Source of the DNA: Cyanobacteria bacterium TGS_CYA1 | GTDB taxonomy: Bacteria > Cyanobacteriota > Vampirovibrionia > Obscuribacterales > Obscuribacteraceae | Length of the DNA: 64,000 nt | Direction: 5' to 3' | Assembly: GCA_026129135.1 (NCBI GenBank) | Contig: JAHCIQ010000005.1 | Coordinates: 62,001 to 126,000 of the forward strand | Part shown: one piece after another, positions 60,839 to 64,000 of the stretch | Position numbering within the stretch: the stretch's first letter is position 1 | Layout: each line of letters starts with the position of its first letter | Notes under the pieces: model-generated | Database searches by the model: none | What the model saw: only the letters and a program-made list of their open reading frames with translations | Told to the model about the DNA's origin: nothing | Translations under genes and position numbers: made by a program

Positions 60839-61972
60839 ATGGCTAAGATTAACCCCTGGAATATGGGGGGTTATAAAGCTGGACAAAACGTAGTCTGTAA
60901 AATCATCAAAGCAGAGCAAGGCGGTTATTCCGTCATGGTCGTCAAAGACGGTTTTCCTGGTTATGTCGAGTCACAAATGCCTTATCAACCAGGGCAAGAA
61001 GTTCTGCTCGTCTACAAAACAAAAGGTGTGAAAGGGCTCATTTTTTCGGAGCGATTCGCCACTCAACAATCTTCGACCACTCTTCAAGTGCCACAAAAAG
61101 TAGACTGGCAAGCCCAGGCTATGAGTGGCGAAAACCCGCCTAATACGACGCAATGGGCAGCACCCGGTCAGGGTCAATTTCCGCAGGACCAGGCACAAGC
61201 TGATCCCAATTATCAAAGTGGCTGGGGCGCTTCGCACGAAGAACAGGCTTATGCCAATTATGACAGCGGTCAGACTGTAAGACGTTTTCGCTTACAACGC
61301 GCTATCGACTTGATTATGCCGCCAGTGCACGGAAACGGAAACTTGCAGTCTCTGCGTATTGGCGATTATGACGTAGAATGGCTCATCACAGACCTCGAAG
61401 GCGGTATGCGAACAGGCTGCGTCAAAGCTGTTTGCGAAAGCAGACTCTCACGCGCTGCCATGCTTTTGTACAAAGGCCGCGCTGTCGGCTGCATCTACGG
61501 CTCGAAATCAGACCCTACAGACAAACCAACCGAAGTAGCTTTGCAAGCGATGCTGGCTGACTTGGAATGTCCGGACACAGTAGTTACACTCTACGATTTG
61601 CCGCTCGATATCTCACTTTCGATGTCATCGACATTCCTTGGCTATCCTGTTCAACCTCAACCAAACTTGACACCCAGTCAGTATCTTGAATTCATTCTCG
61701 ACTGGTTCTCCAAACAAGGCGGAATCGCCACTATTGCAGCGCAACTTACTACTGGTCTTTGTCTTGGATATATTTACGAAGGCAAATATCGCGGCGCCTT
61801 TTATGTAGAAACCCAAGAGTTCAATGAAGATATCAACTTCCTCTACCAGCTCGTTGCAAGCGACCCCGATCCTCAGCTTGCCGTGAGCATCTTGCCAAAC
61901 GAAATGCATTCAAACGCAGTGCGTTTTGGATACAGCTTGAGCATGTCGCGCAAAAACCGCAAAGAGTTTTAG
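60839..61972 (+). CDS. Uncharacterised protein with S1-like N-terminal domain
   Basis: Residues ~12-70 have an S1/OB-like pattern (YKAGQNVVCKIIKAEQGGYS, FPGYVESQMPYQPGQEVLLV), suggesting RNA binding. A Gln/Pro/Ser linker follows (~75-145). Residues ~150-375 form an alpha/beta region with strands such as YDVEWLITDLEGGM and AAMLLYKGRAVGCIYGSK that I cannot place. It has no signal peptide or membrane helix. It converges on the RNase E/G gene 35 bases away, and the S1-like start invites a link to RNA metabolism, which is inferred. A hairpin with CCCC/GGGG arms and TTTTT lies just after its stop. Confidence 0.65.
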   Translation: MAKINPWNMGGYKAGQNVVCKIIKAEQGGYSVMVVKDGFPGYVESQMPYQPGQEVLLVYKTKGVKGLIFSERFATQQSSTTLQVPQKVDWQAQAMSGENPPNTTQWAAPGQGQFPQDQAQADPNYQSGWGASHEEQAYANYDSGQTVRRFRLQRAIDLIMPPVHGNGNLQSLRIGDYDVEWLITDLEGGMRTGCVKAVCESRLSRAAMLLYKGRAVGCIYGSKSDPTDKPTEVALQAMLADLECPDTVVTLYDLPLDISLSMSSTFLGYPVQPQPNLTPSQYLEFILDWFSKQGGIATIAAQLTTGLCLGYIYEGKYRGAFYVETQEFNEDINFLYQLVASDPDPQLAVSILPNEMHSNAVRFGYSLSMSRKNRKEF

Positions 61973-61991
61973 CGCCACATCTGGTGTCACC

Positions 61992-62011
61992 CCCCAGGGG
62001 ATGATTTTTAC
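61992..62011 (+). terminator. Weak terminator candidate between convergent genes
   Basis: CCCC and GGGG arms around a three-base loop, followed after four bases by TTTTTA, lie between the stops of the S1-like gene and the RNase gene. The stem is only four pairs, so the call is weak. Confidence 0.3.
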
Positions 62012-63990
62012 TCTTCTTCGCTAGACTCGCTTTGGGCCTCGGTCATAGTGCCAATGCCACTCATTTGATCGTGTTCCAGATTAGGTCTTGACTCAAGAAT
62101 GAAATTGGGACGTGGAATTGGTGGATTGTGCGAATGAGATTGAGGCTCTTCCTCTTCTTCCTGACGCTTCAAGCGAAAAACACCGGTGATGGTTTCTACA
62201 GCCTGATGAGAAGATTGAATTTCTTCTTCAGATGAAGCGGTTTCTTCCACTTCGTGATCAGATTCGTCCTCGTCATCGCCGTTTAAATGCTCGTGCTCGT
62301 GTGCATGAGCAGGCTGGCTGTGCACTTCTTCATCTTCGTCGTCATTGACGAAATTGAAAGCATCCAGGTCCACTGGCTTGTCCAGATGCAATTGAACTGG
62401 CTCTTCCTCTGAGACAGCTTTGGCATGTGCATGTTCTTCGTGATCACCATGATTTGCATGAACCTGAACTTCTTCATTTTCATTGCTATCATCAGTGTCG
62501 TCGTTGTCATCTCCTTCATCGATTAAATTGGCAGTTGCAGATTTTTCTCCGCCAACAAATCCTTCGGGCATTTGAGCGAGGATTTCTTCTGGAATATCCT
62601 CGTTATTGTGCTCGACTTCATTTTCGGCCTCGGTCTCTACTTCCACTTCAGCTGGTGCAGCCATCGTTGGTCGGATGCGACCACCTAGAGCAGACACTGC
62701 TTTCAGATTGCGGTTTCTGTCTCTCAATCCGCGCGAACCAGATTCTTCAGGTGTTCTCACTGTAATTACGCGGCGAAATTCTGAATGTCCAATTTCCAGG
62801 TCTGGAATCGCACCCTGTCCATGACAGTGATTGCACTTAGCGGTGAAAAGTTCGCGCAGACTCTGTCCTTGACGACGACGAGTCAACTCGACCAGACCCA
62901 AATCAGAAAGTTGTCCGATTTGTGGCTTGGCACGGTCTTCTTCCAGTGCGCGCTCAAACATTTCGAGTACTTGTTGCTGGTCGCGACGACTTTCCATATC
63001 GATAAAGTCGACAATCACCATGCCACCAATATTGCGCATACGCAATTGTCTTGGAATTTCTTGAGCGGCTTCCATATTGGTTCTACGCACAGTTTCTGCT
63101 TGAGTGCGCGAGCTTGTGAAACGACCGGAGTTTACGTCGATAACTGTAAGCGCTTCTGTAGGCTGGATATTCAAGTGTCCGCCCGATGGAAGTTCGGCTC
63201 TATCAGAAAGAGCGGCTTCGATTTCTTTGTCCACGCCTTTGTTTATCAAAAGCGGTGTTTCGTCTGTGTGCAACACTACTCTTGTATTTTTGTTGGCCCA
63301 ACCTTGCAAATAGTCTTGAGCACGTTTTTGGCCGTCGTCTGTGTCGACCACAATTTCGTTTACGTCTTGCGAATAAGCATCGCGCATCACGCGATAGAGC
63401 AAATCCTGATCTCTGTAAATGAGCAAAGGACCAATCGAGCCTTCAGCTTCAGAAACGATTGTTTGCCAGGTATCCCAGAGTTGTTCGAAGTCTTCATAAA
63501 GCTCGTCATCGCCCTGACCTTTAGCTTCGGTTCTGATGATTACGCCAACACCTGGTGGCTTGATTAAATTTACCACCGATTTCAAACGAGCACGCTCTCT
63601 CGAGTCGCTGATGCGACGTGAAATCGAAACGCCTCTCTCTTCAGGCACGAGGACCAGAAAACGTCCAGGAAGGCTGATAGCGGTCGATACGCGGGGACCT
63701 TTGTGACCAGTTGGTTCTTTGGTGATTTGCACGAGCAATTTTTGTTTGGGAACCAGACGCTCTTTGAGAGTGCCCTGTCCCGGAATGTCGTTAGCGTGCA
63801 AGAAACCCATTTTGTCTTTGCCCAGGTTGACGAACGCAGCGTCGATACCAGGCAAAATGTTTTCGACCGAACAGGTGTAGATATCACCCAGCAACAATTC
63901 GCCACGGTTTACGAAGAGCTCGACCACTCGGTCGTTCTCCAGCAGCGCTGCGATACTGTCTTGTTCGGAAATTATCAGTGACTTTCTCAT
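62008..63990 (-). CDS. Ribonuclease E/G family endoribonuclease with acidic His-rich tail
   Basis: RNase E/G cleaves single-stranded RNA in mRNA decay and rRNA processing. The S1 region (NRGELLLGDIYTCSVENILP, IDAAFVNLGKDKMGFLH) is followed by the catalytic core with D285 in VIDVNSGRFT and D328 in MVIVDFIDMES, 43 residues apart as in E. coli. The zinc-link C386-x2-C389 is CNHC. The N-terminal catalytic half is ~410 residues. The remaining ~250 residues are an acidic, His-rich, probably disordered tail (EEHAHAKAV, AHAHEHEHLNGDDED) rather than a known degradosome scaffold. AGAGGA precedes the ATG at 63990, close to the right window edge. The gene is complete. Confidence 0.92.
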   Translation of the reverse strand: MRKSLIISEQDSIAALLENDRVVELFVNRGELLLGDIYTCSVENILPGIDAAFVNLGKDKMGFLHANDIPGQGTLKERLVPKQKLLVQITKEPTGHKGPRVSTAISLPGRFLVLVPEERGVSISRRISDSRERARLKSVVNLIKPPGVGVIIRTEAKGQGDDELYEDFEQLWDTWQTIVSEAEGSIGPLLIYRDQDLLYRVMRDAYSQDVNEIVVDTDDGQKRAQDYLQGWANKNTRVVLHTDETPLLINKGVDKEIEAALSDRAELPSGGHLNIQPTEALTVIDVNSGRFTSSRTQAETVRRTNMEAAQEIPRQLRMRNIGGMVIVDFIDMESRRDQQQVLEMFERALEEDRAKPQIGQLSDLGLVELTRRRQGQSLRELFTAKCNHCHGQGAIPDLEIGHSEFRRVITVRTPEESGSRGLRDRNRNLKAVSALGGRIRPTMAAPAEVEVETEAENEVEHNNEDIPEEILAQMPEGFVGGEKSATANLIDEGDDNDDTDDSNENEEVQVHANHGDHEEHAHAKAVSEEEPVQLHLDKPVDLDAFNFVNDDEDEEVHSQPAHAHEHEHLNGDDEDESDHEVEETASSEEEIQSSHQAVETITGVFRLKRQEEEEEPQSHSHNPPIPRPNFILESRPNLEHDQMSGIGTMTEAQSESSEEE

Positions 63991-64000
63991 AGAATCCTCT

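Overview
The window is a 64 kb chromosomal segment of a Gram-negative-type bacterium with moderate GC. No tRNA, rRNA, transposase, integrase, phage gene or CRISPR array was seen. The gene mix points to the cyanobacterial phylum but to a non-photosynthetic branch: a single-RRM RNA-binding protein, a BtpA-family protein, a cyanobacterial-style HNH endonuclease and a SmtA-like metallothionein domain occur with no photosynthesis genes, beside lipid A/Kdo genes and a secretin that imply an outer membrane. Candidatus Melainabacteria/Vampirovibrionia (Obscuribacterales-like) is my best guess. It is an inference, not a sequence match.

Layout. 1-5.9 kb: end of a TPR protein, a secretin, a primary-type sigma factor, a metallothionein-like protein, a TonB-C-like secreted protein and an MFS transporter. 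6-11.5 kb: a leftward housekeeping run rpsB-tsf-pyrH-frr-glmS. 11.5-18.3 kb: rightward HNH, priA, waaA, lpxK and a tryptophan-rich secreted protein. 18.3-25.1 kb: gyrB with a CDP-alcohol phosphatidyltransferase to the left, ribF-recF and a receptor-type Ser/Thr kinase to the right. 25.1-25.8 kb: two tandem copies of what looks like an unrecognised structured RNA on the minus strand. 26-41 kb: accessory metabolism, including a DHH phosphoesterase, an RRM protein, genes matching the kynurenine/2-aminomuconate route (kynB-like, RidA-like deaminase, aminomuconate-semialdehyde dehydrogenase), an SDR lacking the usual Tyr/Lys, a secreted caspase-TPR protein, an M20 peptidase and two Tad-type pseudopilins.

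41.4-46.2 kb holds an unusual catabolic-looking operon: a ureidoglycolate-lyase-like cupin, an AtzD/barbiturase-type ring-opening amidohydrolase and an 862-residue fusion of an alpha/beta hydrolase with a complete thiamine-diphosphate enzyme. Then come ftsZ-mtnA, two exported TPR proteins, a DUF445 membrane protein, a second Ser/Thr kinase, a 1009-residue protein with an extreme Asp/Glu repeat tract, uvrA, a fur-feoA-Cys-rich operon without feoB, an S1-like hypothetical protein and an RNase E/G with an acidic His-rich tail.

The strongest candidates for undescribed biology are the tandem RNA pair, whose copies show compensatory base changes and a shared pseudoknot, and the hydrolase-ThDP fusion operon.
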